Source: Natronomonas gomsonensis
GTDB lineage: Archaea > Halobacteriota > Halobacteria > Halobacteriales > Haloarculaceae
Direction: 5' to 3'
Length of the DNA: 64,000 bases
Assembly (NCBI RefSeq): GCF_013391635.1
Contig: NZ_JACAWU010000001.1
Location: forward strand, 186,001-250,000
How positions within the stretch are numbered: the stretch's first letter is position 1; every line of letters starts with the position of its first letter. Shown here piece after piece: positions 43,677 through 51,607 of the stretch. Under the pieces are notes generated by a model. The model worked only from the letters and a program-made list of their open reading frames with translations. It was not told where the DNA came from and made no database searches. Position numbers and translations under genes: made by a program.

Positions 43677-43865
43677 ATGGACTTCGAACTGCCACCGTGG
43701 CTCGGCGAACCGAACGACGACATCGAGGAGTGGGAGGTCGTCACGACCGACCGCTGCGGTGCGAGCCACGTCGTGTTCCTCTCGCCACGGGAGGCCGACC
43801 GGGACCGCGAGACGTTCATCGTCGCAGAGAGCAGCGCCGTCTGCGACCTCCTCGAACACCGGTGA
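43677..43865 (+). CDS. Small acidic protein, unknown
   Basis: A 62-residue protein starting 3 nt after the beta-helix stop: MDFELPPWLGEPNDDIEEWE, then VVTTDRCGASHVVFLSPREADRDRETFIVAESSAVCDLLEHR. Two Cys are 34 residues apart. It has no signal peptide. Tight coupling with the exported protein suggests co-expression, but I see no functional clue. Codon use matches its neighbours. Confidence 0.6.
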   Translation: MDFELPPWLGEPNDDIEEWEVVTTDRCGASHVVFLSPREADRDRETFIVAESSAVCDLLEHR

Positions 43866-43912
43866 CGGTCGGCTAGCCTCGCCCTACCCGGGCGACGGCG
43901 GCGAAATCCGTT

Positions 43913-43922
43913 CATAACAAAG
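43913..43922 (+). promoter_or_regulatory. YATAACAAAG promoter element (consensus)
   Basis: CATAACAAAG is 70 nt before the ATG at 43983. The intervening leader has a 7-bp inverted repeat, CGGCCGA (43951-43957) with TCGGCCG (43963-43969). Confidence 0.55.
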
Positions 43923-43982
43923 GGCAAAACGGGCCGACGTTCCGGCAGTTCGGCCGACCGATTCGGCCGGGACGTTAAACGG

Positions 43983-45782
43983 ATGAACACGACTACTTCC
44001 CCAACAGTTCGGTACAGAGCCGCACTTACGCTCGGCTTTCTGTGTGTCACGGCCGCCCTCGTCGCCGGCTACCGGAACCCGGCGACGGGGTACGAACTCT
44101 CCGTGTACGCCGCGGCGCCGACGACCTTCTGGGTCGGTGTCGGAGCAGCACTTCTCTTGGCCGTCGCCGTCGTGGTGTCTGTCCCCGACAACGACGTGTT
44201 GTCCAACGCCGGCCTCGCTCTCGCAGCGACGGCCGTCCTCGCCGTCGTGGGACTGCCCGTCCTTCGTGGGTACGCCTTCCACGGTGGCGGCGACTCGCTG
44301 ACGCACCTCGGCTGGGCCAGAGAGATACACAACGGCGTCTTGCGCCCCGACGAGCTGCTGTATCCGGCGATTCACATTATCAGCAACTTCCTCTTCGAGT
44401 TAGGCGGCGTCGAACTGACGCGAGGACTCGTCGTCCTCCCGACAGTCGTCTTCCCGGCGGTGTCGGTCGTCTTCTTCGGCCTCTGTCTGCGCGCCATCTC
44501 CGACAGCCGCTGGGCGTTCCCGGTCGGCGTCCTCGTCGGCTTGCTGTTCATCCCCATCAACCTCGTGAGCGTCCACGTGTTGGCCCACCCCTCGAGTCAG
44601 GCCATCCTCTTTGCGCCCGTGGTGTTGTTCCTGCTGTTTCGACACCTCACGTCGGTGTCGAAGCGGTTCGTCCTCCTGACGCCCTTCGGGGCGCTTCTGG
44701 GCATCGCGACCGGTGGGATGGTGCTCGTCCACCCACAGGAGACGCTTGGCGTCCTTCTGTTGTTGTTCGCAATCGTCACCACGCAGGCGCTCGCTCGCCG
44801 GTACGCGTCGACCAACCCACTCGCCGTCTACAGCGGCGTCGGCGTCCACGCCGCGCTGTTGTCGGTGGTGTTGGTCGCCTGGATTGCCGTCCACGACCGG
44901 GCGTCCAGTCGGGCCGTGTTCATCGTCGAGAGCCTCGTTGCCGGCGGTGAGACGCTCACCGAGACGACCAGTGCGGGCACCTCGGTGGCCGCCCTCGGTG
45001 GCAGCTTCGAACTGTTGTTCCTCAAACTGTTCGCCGGAACGCTCGTAGTCGGGCTGCTCGCGTTGGTCGCCACCTACGGCGCATTCCGACAGCGGTTCCG
45101 TGAACTGACGCCGACCGACCCCATGGTCGGCTACCTCACCGCCGCGCTCGCCCCGCTCGGCGTCGGCTTCCTCGTCATCTTCTTCGCCGCACAGGGCGAC
45201 CACTACTTCCGGATACTCGGGTTCATCTCGGTGCCGGTGGCACTCGTCGGCGGCCTCGGCCTGACACGAATCATCTCCAACGCCGAACGACGGCTCACGC
45301 GACGGCACCTCTCGGTCGCACTCGGGGCGTTCTTCGTCGCCGTACTCCTCGTACAACTCGTCACCGTACACGCCAGCCCATACGTGTTCAAGGCCAACCA
45401 ACAGGTGACCGACCAGTCCCTCGAGGGTCACGACGTGACATTCGACTACCACGACGGCGAGACGCCGCTACTCGGAACCCGGCTTGGCTCCTGGCGGTAC
45501 ATAGAGGCACACTACGGCTTCACCGCCGCCCGCGGCGACCTCGATTTTCCGGGATTCCGGACCGGCATACCCGGGCCGGTGTTCAACGACAATCTGACGA
45601 CGTTCTACGAGACGGATAGGTACATCGCCGTCACGGAGAGCGATCGCGTCTCTGAAGTCGAGTTGTACGACGAACTCCGCTACAGCGAGGCCGGCTTCGA
45701 ACGGCTCGACCGCTCCAGCAGAATCCATCGACTCCAAGACAACGGCGAGTACCAGCTCTACCGGCTGGACCCGGCCGACTGA
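43983..45782 (+). CDS. Polytopic GT-C-like membrane protein of glycan assembly
   Basis: A 599-residue protein with about 12 membrane helices and a soluble C-terminal tail of 140 residues. The acidic first outer loop GYAFHGGGDSLTHLGWAREI resembles GT-C enzymes, where acidic residues bind the lipid-phosphate sugar donor. The C-terminal domain (FDYHDGETPLLGTRLGSWRY onward) faces outside. It could be a polyprenyl-sugar-dependent glycosyltransferase or a polymerase. Its TGA overlaps the flippase ATG (TGATG), so both are made together. Confidence 0.65.
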   Translation: MNTTTSPTVRYRAALTLGFLCVTAALVAGYRNPATGYELSVYAAAPTTFWVGVGAALLLAVAVVVSVPDNDVLSNAGLALAATAVLAVVGLPVLRGYAFHGGGDSLTHLGWAREIHNGVLRPDELLYPAIHIISNFLFELGGVELTRGLVVLPTVVFPAVSVVFFGLCLRAISDSRWAFPVGVLVGLLFIPINLVSVHVLAHPSSQAILFAPVVLFLLFRHLTSVSKRFVLLTPFGALLGIATGGMVLVHPQETLGVLLLLFAIVTTQALARRYASTNPLAVYSGVGVHAALLSVVLVAWIAVHDRASSRAVFIVESLVAGGETLTETTSAGTSVAALGGSFELLFLKLFAGTLVVGLLALVATYGAFRQRFRELTPTDPMVGYLTAALAPLGVGFLVIFFAAQGDHYFRILGFISVPVALVGGLGLTRIISNAERRLTRRHLSVALGAFFVAVLLVQLVTVHASPYVFKANQQVTDQSLEGHDVTFDYHDGETPLLGTRLGSWRYIEAHYGFTAARGDLDFPGFRTGIPGPVFNDNLTTFYETDRYIAVTESDRVSEVELYDELRYSEAGFERLDRSSRIHRLQDNGEYQLYRLDPAD

Positions 45783-47245
45783 TGGAGCTCGCCGAACGCC
45801 TCTCCCGCGGCGTGAAGGCGACGTTCGGGGCCAACATCCTCGACGTCGTCGCCAACGCCGTCCTCATCGTCGTCCTCGCGCGATACCTGCTGACGCCCGA
45901 GGAGTACGGACTGCTGTACTTCGCGCTGTCGGTGTTCGGCACCGTCGGCATCCTCGGCACGCTCGGCCTGCCCTCCTCGGCGGCCCGCTACGTGACCGAG
46001 TTCGCCGAATCCGCGCCCGGACAGGTGCCCCACGTCATGCGAGTAGCCCTCGGCTTTCTGCTCGCCCTCTCGGTGGTCGTCGGTACGGCCGTCACCCTCG
46101 GTGGACCCTGGCTGGCAAAGATTCTCGGCGATGCCGAGTTGGCGCCGCTTTTGCTCCTCGGTATCGGGTACGTCGTCGGCGAATCCCTCCGACAGTACCT
46201 CACGGCGATGTTTCAGGGGCTCAATCGAGTGTCCTGGAGTGCGGTCGTCAGGTCGGTACAGGCGGTCGGCCGCGTCGGTTTCGCCGTCGGGTTCGTCCTG
46301 TTGGGGTTCGGCGTCGTCGGCGCCCTCGCCGGCTTCGTCGCCGCGAGCCTCGCGTCGGTCGTCGTCGGAGGTGTCGTCTTCGTCCGGTTCTACCGCTCGT
46401 TCCCGACCGCCGACCGCGAAGAGGGCATCGTCCGCCGACTGCTGGAGTACAGCATCCCGCTGACCGCGACCCGGAGTGCGAGCGTCATCGACGGGAAAGT
46501 CGACACCATCCTCGTCGGCGTGCTGTTGAACGTGACCGCCGTCGGCTACTACACCATCGCCAAACAGATCGCCCAGGTGTGTGTCACCCCCGCGAGTTCG
46601 CTGGGGTTCACCATCTCGCCGGCCGTCGGCGAACAGAAGGCCGGCAACCGCGCCGACCGCGCCGCCCGACTGTACGAGCAGGCCCTCGAGTACGTGCTGT
46701 TGCTGTACGTCCCCGCCGTCGTCGGACTCGTGTTGGTCGCCGAGCCGATGGTTCGCTACGTCTTCGGCCAGGAGTATCTCGGTGCCGTCGTCGTCGTCCA
46801 GTTGCTGAGCGTCTACGTGTTGGCGATGGCCGTCGTGAAAATCACGAGCGACGGCCTCGACTTCCTCGGACGGGCCCGCGACCGCGCGATTGTCAAGATT
46901 ATCATGGCACTGTCGAACGTCGTGTTGAACCTGCTTTTGATACCCATCTTCGGCGTCGCGGGAGCGGCGCTGGCGACGGTCGTCACCTTCAGCGGCTACA
47001 CGCTCGCGAACGTCTACATCATCAGCCTCGAACTCCCAATCGAGTTCGCCGGCATCGCCCGGTCGCTCGCCGGCGTCACCGCCGTCTCCCTCGTGATGGG
47101 TGCGGCGGTGGCGCTTCTGGTGCCACACGTCACCGGCCTGTTGACTCTCCTCGGGGTCGTGGCCGTCGGCGCGGCCATCTGGCTCGCTGGCGTCGCCGGC
47201 GGCGGACTGCTCGACGTCCGGCGAGCCGTCTCGTATCTCACCTGA
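45782..47245 (+). CDS. Oligosaccharide flippase (Wzx/MATE-like)
   Basis: A 487-residue membrane protein with about 14 helices, typical of polysaccharide-biosynthesis flippases. Its start, GVKATFGANILDVVANAVLIVVLARYLLTPEEYGLLYFALS, is a strong family signature; RYVFGQEYLGAVVVVQLLSVYVL is the second-half equivalent. It would move the lipid-linked glycan from the inner to the outer face of the membrane. It is translationally coupled to the GT-C-like protein upstream. Confidence 0.92.
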   Translation: MELAERLSRGVKATFGANILDVVANAVLIVVLARYLLTPEEYGLLYFALSVFGTVGILGTLGLPSSAARYVTEFAESAPGQVPHVMRVALGFLLALSVVVGTAVTLGGPWLAKILGDAELAPLLLLGIGYVVGESLRQYLTAMFQGLNRVSWSAVVRSVQAVGRVGFAVGFVLLGFGVVGALAGFVAASLASVVVGGVVFVRFYRSFPTADREEGIVRRLLEYSIPLTATRSASVIDGKVDTILVGVLLNVTAVGYYTIAKQIAQVCVTPASSLGFTISPAVGEQKAGNRADRAARLYEQALEYVLLLYVPAVVGLVLVAEPMVRYVFGQEYLGAVVVVQLLSVYVLAMAVVKITSDGLDFLGRARDRAIVKIIMALSNVVLNLLLIPIFGVAGAALATVVTFSGYTLANVYIISLELPIEFAGIARSLAGVTAVSLVMGAAVALLVPHVTGLLTLLGVVAVGAAIWLAGVAGGGLLDVRRAVSYLT

Positions 47246-47272
47246 ACGGGACCGCACGACGGTCAGGGCGAG

Positions 47273-47282
47273 CATAACGAAA
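47273..47282 (+). promoter_or_regulatory. YATAACAAAG-type promoter element
   Basis: CATAACGAAA is 37 nt before the ATG at 47310. Confidence 0.5.
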
Positions 47283-47309
47283 CGGGTCGGCGCGGAACGC
47301 CCGACAGAG

Positions 47310-48311
47310 ATGGACGTTCCCCCCGACACCGACATCGTCTACGCGAGCTGTACCGAACCGGGTCACGCCGTCCTCGAATCGCTGCTCGAAGCCGACGCCC
47401 CGGTCACTGAAGTCGTCACCCTCACCCCGGAGATGGCCGACCGCCACGGCGTCGTCAAGTACGCCAAGTTCGACGCCCTCGCCGCCGACTACGGGATTCC
47501 CGTCTACCACCCTGAGACGTACGCCATGACCGACGCCGACCGCGAGCACTTCGCGGCACTCGACGGCGACCTGCTCGTCGTCAACGGCTGGCAACGGCTC
47601 GTTCCGGAAGGCGTCTTGCAGACGTTCACCCACGGCGCCCTCGGCAACCACGGTAGCGCGATGGGACTGCCGAAGGGCCGAGGACGCTCGCCGCTGAACT
47701 GGTCGCTGATTCAGGGGTACGACCGGTTTCTGCTGTCGGTCATCCAACTCGAACCCGGCGTCGACGACGGCGCCGTCGTCACCACTCGGAAGTTCGACCT
47801 CACCGACCACGACACCATCGAGACGCTGTACTACAAGGTGAGCGTCCTGCTGAAGGAGATGCTCCCGACGGCAATCGAGACGGTCGTCAACGGGACAGAG
47901 CTCGAAGAACAGCCCGGAGAGCCGACGTACTACCCGAAGCGGACGCCCGACGACGGCGACATCCACTGGGGTGACAGCACCCGAGATATCTATAATCTCG
48001 TGCGTGCGGTGACCGACCCTTACCCCGGCGCGTTCACCTTCGACGGCGACACCCGCATCGACGTCTGGGAGGTGGTGCCGTTCTCGACCGACCTCGGCTG
48101 GGAGGCGACGCCGGGTCGAATCCTCGATGCGTTCTGGACCGGCGACTTCGCCGTCGCGACCGCCGACGGGAGCGTCCTCGTCACCGACTGGGAGACCGAG
48201 GGGTCCTGGGAGCCCGAACCCGGCATCGAACTCGACTCGTCGGGCGAACACGACCGCGTCGACGGCTACGACCAGCGACACAACCTCTCTTCGGGTGGTA
48301 GCGATGCGTAA
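47310..48311 (+). CDS. Formyltransferase, probably acting on an amino sugar nucleotide
   Basis: A 333-residue member of the methionyl-tRNA/ArnA/sugar N-formyltransferase family. The active site reads LGNHGSAMGLPKGRGRSPLN with Asn113 and His114, and LEPGVDDGAVV supplies the Asp of the Asn-His-Asp set. A C-terminal domain follows TPDDGDIHWGDSTRDIYNLV, as in ArnA and FdtF. Archaea do not start translation with formyl-Met, and the glycan neighbours point to N-formylation of a sugar with formyl-tetrahydrofolate. It overlaps the next gene by 8 nt. Confidence 0.82.
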   Translation: MDVPPDTDIVYASCTEPGHAVLESLLEADAPVTEVVTLTPEMADRHGVVKYAKFDALAADYGIPVYHPETYAMTDADREHFAALDGDLLVVNGWQRLVPEGVLQTFTHGALGNHGSAMGLPKGRGRSPLNWSLIQGYDRFLLSVIQLEPGVDDGAVVTTRKFDLTDHDTIETLYYKVSVLLKEMLPTAIETVVNGTELEEQPGEPTYYPKRTPDDGDIHWGDSTRDIYNLVRAVTDPYPGAFTFDGDTRIDVWEVVPFSTDLGWEATPGRILDAFWTGDFAVATADGSVLVTDWETEGSWEPEPGIELDSSGEHDRVDGYDQRHNLSSGGSDA

Positions 48312-48987
48312 CGAGCCGATGCCGTCGACGCCCGAGGCCTACCGGGCGTTTCTGGACGGCTTTCTGGACGAGGGCTACACGTTCCACGGCTTCGAACCGC
48401 TTTCCGAGCGGGCCGTCGTCGTCCGACACGACATCGACCTCTCGCCGACCGCCGCGCTCGCGATGGCCGAAATCGAAGCCGACCTCGGTATCGAGACGAC
48501 GTACTGTTTCATGCTGACGACGCCGGCGTACTCCCTCCGGAACAACGTCGACCTCCTCGACGAGATTCTCGCGCTGGGACACGACATCGCGGTGCACTTC
48601 GACACTCACCACTACTGGGACGACGACCCGGGAACCGGTGTCGTCGAGTCCGCGGTTCGTATCGAGTGTGAGACGCTCGGCCGCCTCACGAACGCGACCG
48701 TCGATACGGTCTCGTTCCACATGCCGCCGGAGTGGGTCCTCGGGCGGCAATACGGGGGCTTCGAGAACACCTACCAGCCACGGTTCTTCGGCGACATCGA
48801 CTACATCTCCGACTCCAGACAGAAGTGGCGCGACCAGTCCCCCTTCGACGGCCCCATCCCCGAACAGGTGCAGATACTCGTCCACCCGGGGCTGTGGACG
48901 CCCGAGAACCGCGATATGGACGCCATCGTTCGGGAGATACGTGACGAGCGACTCGAAGAAATCGACCGATACGCCGCGGCGTACTGA
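48304..48987 (+). CDS. Polysaccharide-deacetylase-like (NodB-fold) protein
   Basis: A 227-residue cytoplasmic barrel protein. Metal motifs are plausible: VVVRHDIDLSPTAALAMAE (Asp pair) and IAVHFDTHHYWDDDP (two His). The late block FHMPPEWVLGRQYGGFENTY and LVHPGLWTPENR complete the pocket. Absence of a signal peptide suggests action on a cytoplasmic nucleotide or lipid-linked sugar. It is coupled to the formyltransferase, so the pair may act in sequence, deacetylation then formylation of the amine; that is inference. Confidence 0.75.
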   Translation: MRNEPMPSTPEAYRAFLDGFLDEGYTFHGFEPLSERAVVVRHDIDLSPTAALAMAEIEADLGIETTYCFMLTTPAYSLRNNVDLLDEILALGHDIAVHFDTHHYWDDDPGTGVVESAVRIECETLGRLTNATVDTVSFHMPPEWVLGRQYGGFENTYQPRFFGDIDYISDSRQKWRDQSPFDGPIPEQVQILVHPGLWTPENRDMDAIVREIRDERLEEIDRYAAAY

Positions 48988-49001
48988 CGGGCCGACCCTT
49001 C

Positions 49002-49934
49002 TCAGTCCGACCGCCCGTTCAGGGGGCGGTTGAGCACCATATCCAGCACCATCCCGCCGAGGAGTGCGACGATTCCGACGAGCGTGAGTCCGGAGCGTCG
49101 CCGGAGGACGGTGCCGACGAGTCCGACGACCGCGCCGGCGGCGCCGCCGACGAACAGCCCCGTCCGGAGTTGTTCGCTCGGTGAATCGCGCTTCGTCGCC
49201 AGCCGCCAGACGAACATCCGGAGCAACATGAGCGACACCCGCGGGATGTACTCGGCGTAGCTGATGGTGCTCGTCTCGTCGCCGTAGGACAGCGGTGCGG
49301 GCACGTCGACGACGGTTTGGCCCGCGGCACTGAGTCTGACTAACAGGTCGTTGCAGTAGCCGTAGAACTCGTACATCGCCTTGATGTCGATGGCCTCGAG
49401 TGCCGACCGCGAGATGGCGGTGTACCCCATCTGCGGGTCGCCGACGTGCCAGTAGCCGGTGGCAACTTTCGTCAGATACGTCAACACCATGTTGCCGACG
49501 TAGCGGAACGCCGGCATCTCGGCGTGGTCGGACTCGCGTATCAGCCGGTTACCCTTCGCGTAGTCGGCGCGGCCGTCGACGACCGGTTCGACGATGCGCA
49601 CTAGCTCGTCGGGGTCCATCTGTCCGTCCCCGCCCATCACCGCGATTACGTCGATGTCGTCCTCCAGGGCGCGGAGATACCCCGTCTTGATGGCGCCGCC
49701 GACGCCCCGGTTTTCCTCGTGACGTATCGGGACGACGAAGGGATTCTCCCCCTCGCGGCGATGTTCAGTTTGGCGTTTCGCTCGCTGTATCTCCGCCCAC
49801 GTCTCGTCCGTCGAGCGGTCGTCGATGGCGTAGGCGCGGTCGACGAACGCCGGGAGCGTCTCGAGGACCTCCCCGACGAACCCCGCTTCGTTGTACGCTG
49901 GAACGACGACGCCGATGGAGCTGTTTTCGTACAT
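49002..49934 (-). CDS. Family 2 glycosyltransferase with C-terminal membrane segments
   Basis: A 310-residue GT-A enzyme of the dolichol-phosphate-sugar synthase type. Motifs are GVVVPAYNEAGFVGEVLETL, AIDDRSTDET, EENRGVGGAIKTGY and VMGGDGQMDPDEL (DxD-like). Two membrane helices close the protein (GLFVGGAAGAVVGLVGTVLR and GLTLVGIVALLGGMVLDMVL). It likely charges polyprenyl phosphate with a sugar, the donor type used by GT-C proteins such as the one at 43983. ATG 49934 begins the conserved fold. Confidence 0.9.
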   Translation of the reverse strand: MYENSSIGVVVPAYNEAGFVGEVLETLPAFVDRAYAIDDRSTDETWAEIQRAKRQTEHRREGENPFVVPIRHEENRGVGGAIKTGYLRALEDDIDVIAVMGGDGQMDPDELVRIVEPVVDGRADYAKGNRLIRESDHAEMPAFRYVGNMVLTYLTKVATGYWHVGDPQMGYTAISRSALEAIDIKAMYEFYGYCNDLLVRLSAAGQTVVDVPAPLSYGDETSTISYAEYIPRVSLMLLRMFVWRLATKRDSPSEQLRTGLFVGGAAGAVVGLVGTVLRRRSGLTLVGIVALLGGMVLDMVLNRPLNGRSD

Positions 49935-49988
49935 GATTTCCGGCCGAACCACTCGTGGGTTCGTTGTGCCGAAAAGCCACGACGAGCG

Positions 49989-49998
49989 TATTGTTATG
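49989..49998 (-). promoter_or_regulatory. YATAACAAAG-type promoter element
   Basis: CATAACAATA on the minus strand, 64 nt before the family 2 glycosyltransferase ATG at 49934. Confidence 0.5.
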
Positions 49999-50248
49999 GG
50001 CTGGCTGACTGGTGGCTGCGACAGTTCACTCGGGACCACGGCGGCTAGGCGGTGGATACCGACGGCGACGTTCGGTAAGCAGTGACAACCGCTCGAAGTC
50101 GTCGGGAAAAGCCACACCGTTGCCGGGGTGTTTGTCGCCGACTACCGACCGTCGAGAGACCGGTAGTCGGTGACCAACTCATCGCCGGAATTCCGAACGC
50201 TCGTGAACGCTCGATACGTATTTGAGTCCCCGAATCCACCAAGCAAAT

Positions 50249-50362
50249 ATGAGTAAGTGGCTAACAGATGACGACCAGAAACGAATCAAGGACTTCGCCG
50301 AGCTTCCGGCGTACATGCGGTCGCCGGAGATGCTCGTTCCCGCCGACGACGCCGACGAGTAG
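50249..50362 (+). CDS. Possible 37-residue protein
   Basis: ATG 50249 opens MSKWLTDDDQKRIKDFAELP, then AYMRSPEMLVPADDADE and TAG. The peptide is acidic and amphipathic with haloarchaeal character, unlike a random frame of this G+C content. An A/T-rich GATACGTATTTG lies about 30 nt upstream as a possible promoter. It sits alone in a gap of more than 500 bp between minus-strand genes. No family is recognised. Confidence 0.45.
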   Translation: MSKWLTDDDQKRIKDFAELPAYMRSPEMLVPADDADE

Positions 50363-50467
50363 CCGCTTACGGCCTGCTCCGTGACGATTCTTTCGGAAGT
50401 TGCGCCCGGAGAGCGCCCGGCAGACCGTAGTCCGGACAGTACTGTCCCACAGGTACGGCGGACAGTC

Positions 50468-50746
50468 TCAATCCACCAGTTCTCGGTTCTGAATCTCCGT
50501 CCAGAGCCGCTCGCCCCGCTCGGTGATCCCGTAGACGCGGCCCTTCCGTCGGTCCTCGTCGACGAGCAGTTCGACGAGGTCCCGCTCCCGGAGCTGTTTG
50601 AGCGCGTGCGACACCGAGGCGATGGAGATGTCCTCGTCCTCGGAGATCTTCGACGGCGTCGCCGGCCCCTCCACGAGGCGGTTGAGGACACTGATTCGGT
50701 ACTTCGAGCTGATGATGAACCCGATTTCGTCCCAGTCGTCGGTCAT
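50468..50746 (-). CDS. Small winged-helix regulator (PhiH1 repressor-like)
   Basis: A 92-residue paralogue of the protein at 39918: WDEIGFIISSKYRISVLNRL, KISEDEDISIASVSHALKQLRERDLVELLVDEDRRKGRVYGITERG. Recognition helix residues differ, so the operators may differ too. It lies 25 bp downstream of a DUF7344 gene on the same strand, and the two probably form a regulatory operon. Confidence 0.8.
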   Translation of the reverse strand: MTDDWDEIGFIISSKYRISVLNRLVEGPATPSKISEDEDISIASVSHALKQLRERDLVELLVDEDRRKGRVYGITERGERLWTEIQNRELVD

Positions 50747-50771
50747 CGAATCACACCCCAGGGGCTCGCGC

Positions 50772-51302
50772 TCATTGTTCGGCCCCCCGTGACACCACAG
50801 GCCGGAGTTGTCGTCTCGACGACCGGTAGTAGACGAGGCTCAGCACGGTAAACAGGAGTATGATGACCGTGCCGACCGCCGCACTGAACTGGGGGGCGAG
50901 AAGCACCGAGAGGACGTGAACGACCAGTCCACCGATGGATACCCCCAGAAAGTACCGCGGCCACTCGTCGCTCGGTTCCTCCGATGAGAGATACGACGTT
51001 ATCGTCCGCAGGTTCCCGTTCAGTTCGACGGTCCGCTCGTCGGGGTCGTACTCGACGACGCCCGCCTTTGCGAGCTTCGGGATGTGCGTCTGATACAGCG
51101 AGACGTACGTCCGTTTGCGCTGCTTCTCGTCGAGCTGTTCGGCCTCGGTGTCGTTTTCGACGGCCGCGACGTGGGCCGCGAGCTCGTCGATGCCGACCGG
51201 TGTGTCCTGTTCGAGCAGGTATTTCAGCGCGAGTCGTCGCCGTGCGTTACTCAGCAAATCGAATGCAGCGTCTTGTGACAGTGTGCTTGAATCGTTCGAC
51301 AT
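50772..51302 (-). CDS. DUF7344-type winged-helix protein with C-terminal membrane hairpin
   Basis: A 176-residue protein. The winged helix spans DAAFDLLSNARRRLALKYLL to RTYVSLYQTHIPKLAKAGVV. Membrane segments FLGVSIGGLVVHVLSVLLA and AVGTVIILLFTVLSLVYY follow. It does not share the 81-nt identical block of the other two copies, so that identity is not simply family conservation. ATG 51302 is the first Met of the conserved region. Confidence 0.75.
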   Translation of the reverse strand: MSNDSSTLSQDAAFDLLSNARRRLALKYLLEQDTPVGIDELAAHVAAVENDTEAEQLDEKQRKRTYVSLYQTHIPKLAKAGVVEYDPDERTVELNGNLRTITSYLSSEEPSDEWPRYFLGVSIGGLVVHVLSVLLAPQFSAAVGTVIILLFTVLSLVYYRSSRRQLRPVVSRGAEQ

Positions 51303-51496
51303 TACCAGTCTCGGTAGTCTCGTTTCGGATCCCGTGATCGGCTCTACCGCCACCAACCGCCCCACGGCACTTTGTTACACAGCGGTTATCGCTCGGCCCG
51401 GTGGGGCGACCGACCTCTAACAGCCCGTTTTCGACGGATACGGCCCCTTTCGGCCATCGCATGGAGTCGTTTCTCACCCGACGGCGGTATGGTGGG

Positions 51497-51506
51497 GATA
51501 ACAAAG
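51497..51506 (+). promoter_or_regulatory. YATAACAAAG-type promoter element
   Basis: GATAACAAAG is 36 nt before the ATG of a 24-codon leader ORF at 51533 and 103 nt before the DUF1616 gene. Confidence 0.5.
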
Positions 51507-51532
51507 GCCGACGGCCGCCGCCCACAGGTAAG

Positions 51533-51607
51533 ATGAGCGAACCGAACTCTCGGGGGACACCACGACGGACTCTCGAAGCGTCGAGAACCGGAGGGACCGA
51601 TGAGTGA
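51533..51607 (+). CDS. Candidate 24-codon leader ORF overlapping the DUF1616 gene
   Basis: ATG 51533 begins MSEPNSRGTPRRTLEASRTG, then GTDE, ending TGA at 51605-51607. The stop overlaps the ATG of the main gene at 51600 by 8 nt. It is placed for leaderless initiation. The ending GGTD-x-stop and the 8-nt overlap recur at 56759. Confidence 0.4.
   Translation: MSEPNSRGTPRRTLEASRTGGTDE

Noticed and set aside
45120-45130. CCATGGTCGG inside the GT-C-like gene, a partial match to the proline-region operator
   Set aside because: Lies within coding sequence, lacks the left half-site and is not near a promoter.
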